64,000 nucleotides of DNA. Origin: Chloranthus sessilifolius (lineage: Eukaryota; Streptophyta; Magnoliopsida; Chloranthales; Chloranthaceae). The notes under the pieces were generated by a model. The model was not told the DNA's origin, made no database searches, and was given only the letters and a program-made list of their open reading frames with translations. Both the position numbers and the translations under genes were made by a program. Of the stretch, positions 35,397 to 47,520 are shown one piece after another. The stretch lies in the NCBI GenBank assembly GCA_021018995.1, contig CM037585.1, forward strand, positions 82,808,646-82,872,645, in the 5' to 3' direction. The stretch's first letter is position 1. Each line of letters opens with the position of its first letter.

Positions 35397-36113
35397 TTGA
35401 AAAGGATAGCAAGGGAACGAGTAGTAAACCTACCTCCACTGCCTCATACGATCCCTCCGCCCCCGGTTCTAGAATCGGTGCCTCCACCGCCTCAGCCAAA
35501 TGTCAACAAAGATTACCGCCCCGACAAAGAGCCAGCTCTGAAGCCAGGCCAGGAATATGATCTTTTGCGTTACCTTGGGAAAATACCAATGCAAATATCA
35601 ATCCTTGAGCTCATCAAGAAGTTGCTGGAACACCATCGACTGTTGGTAGAAATATTGGATGAGACGCATGTAAATGAAGATACCACCTTGGATGAGCTGC
35701 ATGAGATCGCTTCGGTCATGGCACAACCTCCGATGCTCACTTTCACTGAGGCTGATATGCCTAAGGAATCACTGTGCGGGAGCTCCACCCCAGTATACCT
35801 GACGGTTATGATTAGAGGCTTCTCAGTACCGCATGTGCTAGTCGACACAAGAGCGGGGCTTAACATATGTCCCATAACCACGCTCAAGACACTTGAATAT
35901 ATCAAGTAGGACATAAGGACGTCATCTTTGTCCCTCATCGTATATGATGGTTCTCGACGTTTTGTTAAAGGAACCATCAAGCTGCAAGTTCGCCTTGGAT
36001 CAATCACTAAAGACGTTACATTCCATGTCTCCGACTTGTCCAGTATCTACAATCTAATCCTAGGAAGGAAATGGCTGGAGTCCATGAAAGTTGTGGCATT
36101 TACATATCATTAA
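35397..36113 (+). pseudogene. Tat element aspartic protease region
   Basis: The frame from 35397 carries a Pro-rich start (PPPPVLESVPPPPQP), a conserved PGQEYDLLRYLGKIPMQISI block and then VPHVLVDTRAGLNICP, the retropepsin active site. The expected DTGA/DTGS has become DTRA, which should abolish cleavage. A stop at about 35908 breaks the frame; it resumes with LIVYDGSRRFVKGTI and YNLILGRKWLESM, where the conserved ILGR flap-partner motif is present. The protease would cut Gag-Pol. It is followed by a long acidic linker. Confidence 0.82.
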
Positions 36114-38686
36114 TGCATCAAGTTTTCACATGAAGACTCTATTGTCAGGATATACGCCGATGCGCCTCTCAAAGAAGTAGATACTGATTACGCGACAACT
36201 ATCCCAACAGCTCACGACTCTATCCTATCCACTGGCCATATCAGAAAGGTACGATTACCTGATGATACGACGATAATAGAAGTCACTCATCCTAGCTCAC
36301 CCCAGCCCCAATAGTCAAGATTAACAAAGAGAACAGCAGGACCTGACCTCACTCGGTTGTATGATATAGATCCAACCGCAACAAAGGGGTGGGACTTGAT
36401 GTACCAGCTCAGATACATCCCGCATACAAGACTCGACAAGAATAGACAAGGGTGAATAGGGCCGGTCTTTCTGAAGATATTCCGCAAGCACACATGATTG
36501 GGTTGCCAGTCAGATGACAGGCAAGCCGACCTCCTTCCGACCTCGCCTAAATGGTCACTCTACAACCATTTTGTCCATGGAACCATCGAAAAGGCTGATG
36601 TGCCAAGAAGAAAGGAAACATCCCTCACCGGACCACAAGCAACTGAAGTCGAGCATATCGCTAAAGCCTTTGCAGACCTGACAAACTTAAACCAAGATGA
36701 CGAAGACATTGATAACTCGCTTGAGGGTGTAGGATCGCTATTCGAGATCGAGGAACCCTGCACTGCTGAAAGAAGAGAACCACCAAAACCTCAATTGCAT
36801 ATAGAAGACTAGGAGTCGATCGTTGAGGAAGATTTCCACATCGCCTCTTTAGGAGACGAGGAAGAGTCAGAGACACCTCAGCCTCACGAACCAGAAGCAG
36901 AGGACTGGTTTTCAATGTCAAGCTAGGAAGAAGACTATTGGGACAGTCTTACCGATATAAAACTTGAAGACCTCCTGAGAGCTGATCGTCTAGAATGGTT
37001 TGGAGAGGACAATCATTCTCAAGAAAAAACTTCGAATCCTGACGACAACTTTGATTATCAGTACGTGATAGATAATTGGTGGTGCCCAAGTCAGTGCCCT
37101 TACTCGAAACTACCTTACCGTGGTCGGTGCCGCGCTATGATGCTACAGTGTCAAAAGGCTGTCATGGACGAAATCTGGCAGACCTTTAGCACAGAAGAAT
37201 CTCACATCGGTCTTATAAAATTTCAAGAAGAGCTGAACCTCAACTCTCCCTAATCTCTAGACGTGCCACAACTTTAGATATTCTGGAATTCACTGGAAGA
37301 AGAATGACAACTGCCACCGAGTGATGATGAAGACTACTGGATAGACCTTCCGGCACTCGAGTTAGCAGAACAGTTGACCCAAGGCTTCTTGGGGTAGTCA
37401 GACAAAGAAGACAACCTTGACTTCAATTACGGTAACCTCGAGAACGAAGGATGGGAATGCTCTTGGGTAGATCCCTGTATCTCTCACCCATATCAACCTC
37501 GCTGTCGAGCATGCATATACATCATAACATACTATGAGGTACGAAGCCGAGAACTCACTGGTCCAAAAGAATGTCTCGAACAACCTCAGCAGTGAGAACA
37601 TCTTCAGTCCAATTTTAGAAGATGAGAGCTTAGACGACTATTGCTTTTTCGTGCTTTTCAAGAATGAAGCAGCTTACATAATAGAAGAAAAAAGCACATT
37701 GGCTGGACCATCGCCATCCTCACTCATCAGGAGGATCACCCCAGACGAGGACTCTAAAAAAAATGCCAAATTTTAAACGGGCCCACGTCATCCGAAGACT
37801 CACACGAATGACTCCAACAGTCATCCCGCTTCCCTAACTAGGAGAAGCCTCCTCGCCGGTTCCTCTTCAGGCAACCATCCATGTACCATATCTCTTATCA
37901 AAAACCAAAAAAATAGAAAATCCTAAAACCCATACAAATTTAAAAACAGAAAATCCAAAAAAAAATAGGAGACCACAGAAAAGGAAGGGAGCCCTTCATC
38001 CCAATTAGTGACCATCAGGGAGATTTTTCTCATGAGGCTACGAGTAGTGGTCACACCAACGAAGTCAAGAAAGAAATAACCAACATGATCACACATAGTC
38101 ATCATCCTATCCTCAACATCGAAGAACCCTGCCTCGACTCGGTTTGACGAGACCCTATCTCCTCTTCCTCATAAAAGCGCTGAGCATCCCGACGAAGTAA
38201 CAAGTCCGTAATCATATCCGACGAGATACTCCACGACTTCGAGAGGAGGATGAATATCCTCGACTTACACCTCACTAAGGATGTCATAGTCATAAATTGC
38301 ACCGATGCAGGGTTACCTTCCACAAAAAAACCCCCAAGTGTAGCCATTTTACAGTGTATGAGCTCATAGATGATAAAGCAGGAGCACCAGCCGCTGAGGA
38401 GACACATGACTTCCAACGGGTCATCAAACGCTTCAACGAGCAAACTCAAGCTGCCGCGGAACCTACCGAAGAAATCAATTTTGGCACCGAGGAGAAGCCC
38501 AAGAAGCTGTTAATCAGTGCGACACTCAGCCCCAAGGAGCGACAGTAGATTATCCAAGTCCTCCAAGATCACCACAGCTCCTTCGCATGGTCCTACGAAG
38601 ATATTCCTAGTTTGGACCCAAGTCTAGTGGAACATCGCTTGGTCCTAAAACCCGATGCAAAACCCGTCAAGCAGAAGCTTTGAAGA
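36114..38686 (+). pseudogene. Acidic linker between protease and reverse transcriptase of the Tat element
   Basis: About 2.5 kb of mostly open but stop-interrupted + strand sequence, rich in Asp and Glu. Two diverged modules of the same design occur: WWCPSQCPYSKLPYRGRCRA near 37078 and WVDPCISHPYQPRCRACI near 37468. Each is preceded by a Trp/Asp/Glu-rich stretch. The end (38380-38690) reads into the RT N-terminus (PSLVEHRLVLKPDAKPVKQK). I do not know a function; such long linkers are not usual in short gypsy elements. Confidence 0.6.
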
Positions 38687-39361
38687 ATGCACTCGCAGAT
38701 AGCACTAGAAGTCAAGGAGGAAATTGACAAGCTACATAAAGCCAAGTTCATACGAGTTGTCCTCTACCCTAAATGGGTCGGGAACATAGTACTTGTCGCC
38801 AAGAAAGATGACAGAGTAAGGGTATGTATCGACTTTCGGAACCTCAACCAGGCATGCCCAAAAGATGACTTCCCGCTCCCCCACATCGACACTCTGGTTG
38901 ACAATGTTGCTGGACATGAGATGTTATCCTTTATGGATGGCCTCTCCGGATACAATCAGATCAAGCTAATGGAATCCGACAAAGAGAAGCCTTCCTTCAC
39001 TACGCCATGGGTAATGTACTGCTATGTCGTCATGCCTTTCGAGCTCAAGAATGCCGGAGCCACATATCAACGAGTAATGATGGCTATCTTTCATGAAATG
39101 ATGCACAAGTGCATGGAAGTCTACGTCGATGACATATTAGTGAAGTCTCAAATGCGAGTAGGACATGTTGAAGCATTACGACTAGTGTTACAGAGATCAG
39201 AAAAGTATCAGCTAAAGATGAATCCAAAGAAATGCGTGTTCGGAGTGACCTCCGAAAAACTACTGGGATTCATAGTTAGCAAGCAAGGAATCGAGGTCAA
39301 TCCGGTAAATGTCAGAGTCATTCTCGAGATGCTACCTCCCAACAATCTCGAAGAACTATGA
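38687..39361 (+). pseudogene. Tat element reverse transcriptase
   Basis: A 224-codon frame covers the palm: VRVCIDFRNLNQACPKDDFP, then HIDTLVDNVAGHEMLSFMDG, YNQIKLMESDKEKPSFTT, MPFELKNAGATYQRVM and the catalytic EVYVDDILVKS box. The active-site YVDD is intact. The thumb continues past 39361 after a stop (RRLQFIRRFISQHSNRC). A stop just before 38687 separates it from the linker. Among retroelement pieces here this is one of the better preserved. Confidence 0.9.
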
Positions 39362-39894
39362 GGTCTAATAAGAAGACTGCAATTCATCAGGAGATTCATC
39401 TCCCAACACTCAAACAGATGCGATCCTTTCTACAGGCTACTTAAAGAGGAGCCGAGTATATATGGGATGACCATTGTCAGTAAGCCTTCAACAATATCAA
39501 GAAGTACCTCCTCAACCCGCCAATACTATCACCGCCAGTTCCCGAAAGACCCCTGATCCTCTATGTGTCAGCAAATGACAAGGCTATGAGAGTAATCCTT
39601 GAACAATATGAAGAAGATGGCAAGAGAGAGAAGGCCATTTACTACCTCAACAGAACGATGGTCGAGTACGAACGAAAATACATGCCAATGAAGAAGACAT
39701 GCCTCGCACTAGTATGGGCCTCGACGAAATTACGACACTACTTTAGAGCACATGAGATACTAGTCCTAGCACATATGGACCCTCTGAAGTACATCTTTGA
39801 GAAACCCGCTATATTCGAAAAGATCGCCCTATGGCATATGCTCCTACAAGAGTTCGATATCACTTATGTCAGGCAGAAGTCTATCAAAGGATAG
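39362..39894 (+). pseudogene. Tat element RNase H (first)
   Basis: The frame 39565-39894 reads ILEQYEEDGKREKAIYYLNR, then YMPMKKTCLALVWASTKLRH and LAHMDPLKYIFEKP, the tether and RNase H of Ty3/gypsy pol with its YxxxEK-like TCLALVWA helix. A stop at about 39480 and another at 39892 interrupt it. It would remove the RNA strand of the RNA-DNA hybrid. Confidence 0.82.
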
Positions 39895-39989
39895 GCAATC
39901 ACCGATTACCTTTCGAACGTTCTGCTCCTTGACGATGAGCCTGTACACGAAGACTTTTCAGACGAAGATCTCTTCTCGATTCACAACGA

Positions 39990-40407
39990 AGAGCCCGACA
40001 AGACTTTATGGACCCTCTTCTTTGACAGTGCTCTTAATCATAAAGGAAAAGGCATTGGGATAGTCCTACTGAGCCGAGAAGGAGTCATCATACCGAAAAC
40101 CTTTCAACTCACTTTTCCAGTCGCCAACAACGTTGCTGCATATGAAGCCTTCATCGCCGGACTATGAACAACACTGCAGTTGGGTGTCAAGTAGTTGAAG
40201 ACAATCGATGACTCCAAGCTTGTGATATCACAAGTCATCGGGGAATGGAAGACCAAAGAAAGAAGACTGATGGCATACTTAGAAATAGCTCAATTCCTGA
40301 TAAAGAAGTTTGAAAGAATCTCTTTCACGCACATCCCTAGATTGGAGAATGAGCTCGTAGATTCCCTCGCTATACTAGCCTCAATCATTCAGATACTAGT
40401 CGGATAG
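39990..40407 (+). pseudogene. Second (archaeal-type) RNase H, marker of the Tat lineage
   Basis: Reads TLFFDSALNHKGKGIGIVLL (first acidic residue in FFDSA), NNVAAYEAFIAGL (second, Glu), TIDDSKLVISQVIGEW (third, Asp) and RLENELVDSLAILAS. This is an additional RNase H placed between the normal RNase H and integrase, known from the Tat clade and thought to have been acquired from a host. Two stops (about 40166 and 40192) interrupt it. Confidence 0.85.
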
Positions 40408-40744
40408 AACACCAAATCCTTCTTCATCGAGAGATTGACAACGCCGGGGCACAAAGTCGCCTGGCAAGTGAAACTGGAACTGTCAACTGGACAAGAAGCC
40501 ATCATGAACGAAGGGCAACCTACCTCAGGTAACTCCACGAAGAAAGAAGCCAACGTCGCAACCTTCAGATTTGAGAAATTGCCAACCGACGATGGACAAC
40601 CATGGTACTTTGATATATAGAACTTCCTGAAGCATCGCCATGTCCCTCCTTACGCTATGAAGATTGGACAAAAGACAACCAGGAACAGATGCGCAAGGTT
40701 CAGCATCCTGGGCGAGGCACTTTAGAAAGAAGCCTTCACCAAAG

Positions 40745-41830
40745 GAGTGCGGCTGTAGTGCATCATGACTACTAAAGGACAATACATCATCCGAGAAGCA
40801 CACGCTAGTGCCTGTGATGCTCATGCCAATAGCAAGGACTACTCGATGATCATCGTAGGCTACTCTATGCAATACTAGTAAACAATGCCAAGAACATGCT
40901 GCGCTCATCAAAGCCCCATCAGTTACATTAAACCTCATAACTTCATCGTAGTCATTCTCGATGTGGGCCTTCGACGTCATTGGACCTTTCACGGACATAG
41001 TCGGGAATACTTACAAGCATGCATTCATACTCATAGCGATCGAATATTACACAAAATGGGCAAAAGCTGAGTCATATATCAAAATCACTGCTTTTACACT
41101 CGTAAAGTTTATCTTTCGGAATATCATCACCCGCTTTGGTGTACCCAAGATGTTCATCATCGACAATGGACCGCAAGTCATCGCAGAGAAGACGAAGAGA
41201 CTATGCAAAAGATTCGACATTGACCTACATCACTCGTCACCATTCTACCCCCAAGGAAATGGACAAGCAGAGGCCACGAATAAAACTCTGATCCAAATTT
41301 TGAAATGAATAGTGGAGACAAGGAATGGAGCTGACTGGCCTGAACAACTACTAGAAGCACTTTGGGCTTATAGAACTTCTATTCAAACGACCACTGGCCA
41401 AACTCCTTATCTCCTCACGTATGGGATGGAAGCAGTCCTGCCCTATGAAATACAAGTACCATCCCTACGTATCCTACTTGACGATGAGCTATCTTTAGAT
41501 GAAAGGAGGATTGCTTTGCTCGCCGAGCTACAACAACTCGATGAGATGCGTCTAAGGGCAGCCGATCCTGCTCAAGTATACCAAAGGAGGATGGCCAGAG
41601 CCTACGATAAGAAATTCCTCGAGCGAACTTTCGAGATTGGAGAATTAGTCTTGAAGAAAATCATGCCCTCCAAATACGCCCATCCAAAAGAGAAACTAAA
41701 ATCGAACTGGGAAGGCCCATACGTTATAGCAGCTGCATACTTAGGGAACTCATACAAGCTGGTGAACCAGGACGGGGAAGAGCTCCCTAACCCCTGGATA
41801 GCCATGTACCTTAGGAAATACTATCCTTAG
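40745..41830 (+). pseudogene. Tat element integrase
   Basis: A degraded zinc-binding region (REAHASACDAHANS, 40794) precedes the catalytic core: MWAFDVIGPFTD (first Asp), KMFIIDNGPQVIA (second Asp) and YPQGNGQAEATNKTL (Glu), so the DDE triad is intact. A single stop at 41306-41308 separates the core from the 172-codon C-terminal frame (WPEQLLEALWAYRTSIQTTT, TPYLLTYGMEAVLP, then WEGPYVIAAAYLGNSYKL), ending at 41830. Integrase would insert the cDNA. No chromodomain is seen, as expected for Tat. Confidence 0.9.
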
Positions 41831-43351
41831 CATCGTAATCATTATATCCCGTAATCAGATACTTATATCTACCACTCCTGTAGTCATCGAGACTCATTCA
41901 TTGGTCGTACGCCTTTATTTCTCAGGATATCCTTGAAGACTTTCGACTCACCGCCCACATTCTCATTCGGGTGATTTGATCAAAAGGACTAGTGGAATAC
42001 CTGACCTCTACCAAAAGAATAAGTAACACCAGATTCTCACCCCTTTTCCCATGCCATTGGAGGAGATGTTAGAGCACAGAAAATGAAGATATTCGGCTTA
42101 ATCAAAACTCATCATTCTCGCGTCAGTAGGTTACTTTCAGGAAAATATATATACACATACATAGCTGAAAGAGAGTAATATGATGGGTGAACAAGTCAAT
42201 GAGCTCAAGGAAGCATAAGCAAATTGTGGGGACAATCTAGGTAATCTTACTAGGAAAGTATAAACAAGCCGCGAGGGCATCCCTAGTGTCCCAATACTAC
42301 TAGATATCATTGTAAGGTGATGAGAGGAGGATAAACTCTTGCTAACCATAGAATGTGAGACTTTGATGGTATCGAAACATGACTGAGAGCTCAATCATGG
42401 CACCCCATACTCCCCTGAGGAAAAAATTGTTACTTATTTCTTTTCAAAATTATTAGATAGAAACTACTCCCTCACATCATTGAGCGTTACCCCTTTTTCA
42501 CCCTTAGTTTTTAATTTCAGAAAATGAGTCAGATGCCCTCCTAAGATATCCCCAGATATGAAATCGAAAAATCGTGAATGACGACTGATGCAACCACTTA
42601 CTATCTACCGCTCACCCTCTACTACTGACTATGAGATAGGATGATTACTACCAAAGGTAGAACCCTAGTATACAACTGATATGGCTAAATGATCTCCCCC
42701 GATTCAGTAAACAGTCTCAAGGAATTTCCTTGACACTAATTCATCAAAACGCACAGGGCTCCTCATAGGCCCAAATGCTCACAAAAATTAGAAACGCTCC
42801 ATTGCACCTTGATGCTAGGGCATTTTTATTTCAGAGAAGGAGTTGGCTCAAGACCACTGTTTGTTCACGAGTAGGTGCAGAATAATGAAGTCATCACCTT
42901 AGGAAGACCGCTGAAGATACCGCACTGCCTATTCTATCACGCTCCTACACTAGGGCATTTTGTTTAGTTTTAAATTTTTTCTTTCAGTTATTTACTTTTC
43001 CTATTGCATTACTTTCCTTTCCTGTAATAAAAAATAGTACTATAAAAAAAAAAGAAGAAAAAAAAAATGATATAATGATCCATCCTTTATTACCAGGCCT
43101 CGGTCTGAGACACCTCCCCCCTTTACAATCAGCAAGAGGGAAAATAAAATTACTAATAACTTTATCTCCATGTGCAGATATAAAGCAACCTTCAACTATT
43201 ACTGGACCAACTCAAAGAGCATCCGAGTCCCAATAATAGGTGACGGTACCAAGAGTAGGTTGTCAAAGTATAGAAGCTAACAAGAGAAGAAAAATAAAAG
43301 ACAGGTACATCTGAACTCAAAAGATCTCTATACATATATCAAAATTTCTTT

Positions 43352-43690
43352 TTACAATGTGTCACTGGGGGCATACCCCCTGTATATACAATGAATAAAA
43401 AAAAAATAAAAAAAAAGAGGAGACTCTTGCTCACGGGTAACTACCTGGTCACACGCAAAGAACTCCTCCAATGGGATGCACATCGTACCCTCACCCTGAC
43501 ATGGAGCAACATCGTCATCCTTGTCCTCATCATCCTCAGGAGCGTCCTCTCGGACAACCACCTCAGCATCACCCTCCACCACGACATCAATGCCGATACG
43601 AACCTCAGAAGCCTCACAGACCTCTCCCTCCATCAGCCGCCCCATCTCCGAAACAGTCATGTAAAGTCGATCACTGCCCTCGAACTCCAT
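43352..43690 (-). CDS. Antisense accessory ORF of the Tat element (112 aa, acidic)
   Basis: On the strand opposite to pol, between integrase and the 3' LTR. The ATG at 43690 begins MEFEGSDRLYMTVSEMGRLM. The body is strongly acidic (EDAPEDDEDKDDD) and the C-terminus is aromatic and hydrophobic. I do not recognise the family. A TATA box lies 171 bp upstream (43861-43867) with a pyrimidine-rich leader between, so it looks like an independently transcribed gene. Some Tat relatives (for example Grande with its antisense gene 23) carry extra antisense ORFs in the same place; identity with those is not shown. Confidence 0.5.
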   Translation of the reverse strand: MEFEGSDRLYMTVSEMGRLMEGEVCEASEVRIGIDVVVEGDAEVVVREDAPEDDEDKDDDVAPCQGEGTMCIPLEEFFACDQVVTREQESPLFFYFFFIHCIYRGYAPSDTL

Positions 43691-43860
43691 CTTAAAAGCA
43701 AGGTCTAGAGAAACTGAGAAGAATGAAGGAAACGATGCTCAAAATGGACGAGCGGATCGCAAAATATGGTAATAACATGGAAAATAGGGCACTAGAGAGT
43801 AAGGGAGCAGAGGATCGAGAAAAAACCAGAAAGTGTGGGTGAAAATGAGGACTTTCCAGC

Positions 43861-43867
43861 TTATATA
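43861..43867 (-). promoter_or_regulatory. TATA box of the antisense ORF
   Basis: The - strand reads CTCTATATAAGCTGG. It lies directly downstream (in the - direction) of two motif arrays (43869-44420 and 44480-45560) and 171 bp before the ATG at 43690. Confidence 0.6.
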
Positions 43868-43868
43868 G

Positions 43869-44420
43869 AGTGCGCATCAAATGCGTGACCTGACACGGCT
43901 GCACAATTGAGTTATATGCCTGGCCACCTGCGCATAATCCAAGTTGCGCGCATTGGACAGGGCACGTAATCAAACTGTTGCCCGCCTCAAAGTCAATCAC
44001 GCGCTCTACGTCCCACGTGCAATTCCAAGAGTCACCCGCATAGTGTCCAAGTGACGCTCTAGTTGCGTGTGCTATATATAGCACACAATTGGATCACACG
44101 CACTTAATCAGGCGCGCGATAGCCCCCTGGATTCTTTATTTGAGTGTGCCTAACTAGGCGCACAATTTCATTATGCGCCCTACCCCTGCACATAATTACC
44201 CATGCCTGACACAAAAACAAATGCCTAATTACAACTGCCAGGGATGAAGCCACAGACTTGGGCACTCACGCTGAACAACACCCGCAACATAGAATACACG
44301 CACACACCCAAACACGCAATTAACCCCCTAAACTTCTCAATCGCGCGCTCCCAACCAGGCACGCAATTTAATTAAGCACCCAGATTCACGCGTGCAATTC
44401 TCAGCTATAACACACACCTT
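43869..44420. repeat. GCGCGCAATT-type motif array upstream of the antisense ORF
   Basis: The same motif family as in the LTR: GTGCGCATCAAATGCG, GCTGCACAATTGAG, TGCGCATAATCC, GGGCACGTAATC, ACGTGCAATTCC, AGCACACAATTGG, TAGGCGCACAATTTC, AGGCACGCAATTTA. It runs from the TATA box of the antisense ORF back to about 44420. Confidence 0.8.
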
Positions 44421-44479
44421 GGACAGAATACACACCTCCAACAGAATAAACATACGCCCTCAACAAAAACCCTAACAAA

Positions 44480-45560
44480 ATAAACACACAACATGTCCTA
44501 TCGCAATAAGACACACACATAATCATCTTGACCTATCGCGAACCAATCAGGGGTGGGGACATCTTCCCACAGTCCCATCACAACTAAAGTCACCCCCTGA
44601 CAACTTATTGCGAATTAACGCTCCACTGTGAACAAAATTATTCCCCAGAGACTCATCGCCTACTCATAAGTACAACATCCACTGCACGAAATAAATCAGT
44701 AAAATAAAACAAAACAAAATAAAATCATCACTCACAGCCCCATCGCTAAATATAAAAGCCCCTCGCGACACAAAGCGAAAAGTAATGGTGACAAAGTAAC
44801 CAACCACGCTACTCGTCCTGTCACGATCAGAATCACTCTCCCTTGACCCATCGCGTGACCTTACCCGTCGATGAGAGAGGGAGAACCGCTGATATCCCAT
44901 CACACATCCTCACAATAACCCATGTCCCATCACGAAAGGATGCACATATCTAATACTATCCCAACAACTAAGCTCATTGACATGAATCAGCCATGCCCTG
45001 GTGTCCCATCGCAACGCTAAAACCCCACCACGCGACCTCACGCGCCACGCAATCGAAGGTAGGCTTGACCGATGTCCCATAGTGAAAAGCCAAAAATGAG
45101 CCTCCCAAAAATTCCATCGCAAAGGCCAAAGGGCGAGTCTCGTCATGACCCTAAGACATCACTTGTCGAAGAAAGACGCCACCATTGTCCCATCTCGATG
45201 TCAAAATAGTCAAGGAGTCACTAAACCAATACTCCATCACACGCTCATAAACACGTCCTGTCGCGATGCAGTTACGACCAATATCCATCGATTACACTTC
45301 CTCGAAGTTTCACCCCAACCCACTACGACACACGATCAGAAGGGAAGGCTCAACCAAATCCCATCGCAAAGAGCCAAACCTCCCTCCAAACGTCTTACCA
45401 TAGCAATCATCATGTCCCATCATGATGAATCCCTAATGCCCCATCACATGACAATCACTAGACTCCTCCATCACAGAAGCATACACTTGCCAAGAAGAAG
45501 AAAGACTGCTCCAACGTCCCATTGCACCCATAAACTGCCAAGTCTCGTAGCGAATCACTG
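44480..45560. repeat. Array of GTCCCATCGCGAAA motifs
   Basis: About twenty-three matches over 1.1 kb, for example CCTATCGCGAACC (44533), ACCCATCGCGTGACC (44846), GTCCCATCACGAAAGG (44923), GTCCCATCGCAACG (45002), TTCCATCGCAAAGG (45111), GTCCTGTCGCGATG (45252), TCCCATCGCAAAG (45359). Spacing is irregular (20-80 bp), so this is not a simple tandem repeat. Variants TCACGA, TCATGA and TCACA look like CG to TG/CA decay. Confidence 0.85.
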
Positions 45561-46069
45561 TAAGAGACAATCATCAATATTCGTCGAGAAGGTCAGACGG
45601 AGCATCTGACATACCAAGTGTGTTCTTGACAACCACGCAAACGGTTCAGTCCAAAAATCTTGCTCCGATGGATCTGCTCAGTGACGTCTCGGAAGTAACA
45701 TTTTTCACTGGTTTGCCACCGAATTGATCTTAAGTTAAAATCCCACATTTTCAAAAAAAAATAAAAAAATAAAAAAACTCTCTTAGCTATCAAAATTCTA
45801 TCTCTCACCACTCCAATCCGTTATGTCCCCTGAGATACTAAACACTAAGTATACTCAACTATGAGAAATCACAAATGCCCACTCGAAAGGGACACATGGC
45901 GCACCATTGGTGTGAGCAATGACGCGCCCGGTCTGACATGATCTACGAAAGCCATTACATGATATTACATCTTATTATCTGGTCACTTGACCTTATCTCT
46001 AGACATTCATATGACGCCCCCGGTACCTCAATTGTATCGAATATCCCTCTGTTTGATTGCCCCTTGCAC

Positions 46070-46260
46070 TTGCAGACTAGGATATGTTGACTTCCTCCCA
46101 TTTGATTGCCCCTTGTAGCAAGTTACGATATGCGATGGGATGCCCCTTGCACCCATGGATCAGGATATACCAATTTCCTCCCGTCTGAATGTCACTCGCA
46201 GTAGGTTGCGATATGCGAAAGGATGCCCCTTTGCATCAGCAGTAGTGGATACGCCTTTTG
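46070..46260. repeat. Short tandem repeat before the 3' LTR
   Basis: Three diverged units of about 70-80 bp share GATTGCCCCTTG(C/T)A, then GATATGCGATGGGATGCCCC. It lies between the motif arrays and the polypurine tract. Confidence 0.65.
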
Positions 46261-46439
46261 ACAGCTACCACTAGACCCCCGAATGCTCCATTTTAGCTTA
46301 CACTGATAGATAAGAAAGCCAAGTATTTCATGTCAGCATCCTCGATCCACATTTGTGAGTTCTCAAAAGAAACGGGAAGGCACCCTTGGAAGAGGGGTCT
46401 CTCCTTCTTCGACGCATTCTTACTTCGCAAGAAAACGCC

Positions 46440-46448
46440 GAAGAGGGG
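46440..46448 (+). promoter_or_regulatory. Polypurine tract of the Tat element
   Basis: GAAGAGGGG followed by CATC and the start of the second LTR at 46453 is the expected plus-strand primer site. Confidence 0.7.
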
Positions 46449-46452
46449 CATC

Positions 46453-47520
46453 TATAGACACCCCAATTTTTCCCTCTCAGAATATACGAACCTGTTTGGT
46501 CAACCTTTAACCTTTCCCACCTCTTTTAGAAAGAACTCATCTTGTCTGAAAGTCTTAAAACCCTAATACGGAGACTATATACTGAAATAATAGTATATAG
46601 TCGAAGTACAGGCTGTAACAATAGCCTTGTGGTTTGAACTTGACTTAGCCCAAGGAAAGCCTCGAATTACCCGCCCACACAAGTGCACGCAATTCGATTG
46701 TATGCCCCATAGCTGGCACGCAATTGGTCCCACTTGGACCAGGATTCTTCTTTTTGTTGGTCACCTTAGGAGTGGATTACGCGCCCTACAGAGAGCGCGT
46801 AATTCAATTGCACACCCCATCACTGGCGCGCAATTGGTCCAACATGGACCGGTCCTTAACCTTCTAGAGGCTGCCTTAAAATTGCATGCCCACAGCAGCA
46901 CGCGCAATCGATTGAGCACGCTCTATAGGGCGTGCAAGTGGTTCTAATTAGATTAGAATTCAGACACCCGACTGAGCCAGTCAGCCGGTCATTCACTAAG
47001 TCTCTCACCGACTCAAAGTGATTAAGCGCCCGAGATAGGGCGCATAATCCGATTAAGCGCACTAGACATGGCACATAATCAGATTTGACCGGCTAATTGC
47101 GCACCTCCCACAAGAAACACAATTACCTGAATACCTATAAATAGACCCCCCTACCCTACACATCACATCATTCAAGCAATCGAGTTCCTTCCTTCTGAGC
47201 TTAGGGATTTCGAGATTCTCTTCGGCGCTTAGGTAACTTCTTAGCTCTAGTTCTTAATTTCCTTTTCTAGTTCTAGGTTCTATCTTTTAGTCCTTAAATT
47301 TTAGCCGTAGATCCTAGGTTTCGATTTTAGTTCTTAAATTCTAGTTCTTAAACTTTGGTTCTTCGCTTCTAGAACCGGTTCTTAGTTTTTAATCCTTAAA
47401 TTTCCGTTCTAGGTTTTAGTTTTAATTCTAAATTCTAGTTCTCCTCCTAATTTCTAGTTCTAGTTTTTTTTTAGTTCTTAATATCTCAATTTGTTTTTAG
47501 ATTTTCGATTTCAACTCTTA
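46453..47520 (+). repeat. Second LTR of the Tat element, truncated
   Basis: It starts TATAGACACC (TG mutated to TA) just after the polypurine tract, so it is the original 3' LTR. It contains TATAAATA (47136-47143) but stops at TTTCAACTCTTA (47520), the counterpart of about 31650 in the first LTR; the rest is missing. Confidence 0.88.

Noticed and set aside
35570..36007. 145-codon - strand ORF in the Tat protease region
   Set aside because: The + strand frames carry the protease motifs; the - strand frame has no recognisable domain.
38687..41830. Endogenous pararetrovirus (caulimovirid) as source of the reverse transcriptase
   Set aside because: Integrase, LTRs, a polypurine tract and a second RNase H are present; this is a Tat-lineage LTR retrotransposon.
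45145..45609. 154-codon + strand ORF in the Tat element
   Set aside because: His/Ser/Pro-rich translation of the GTCCCATCGCGA array; no domain and no conserved start.
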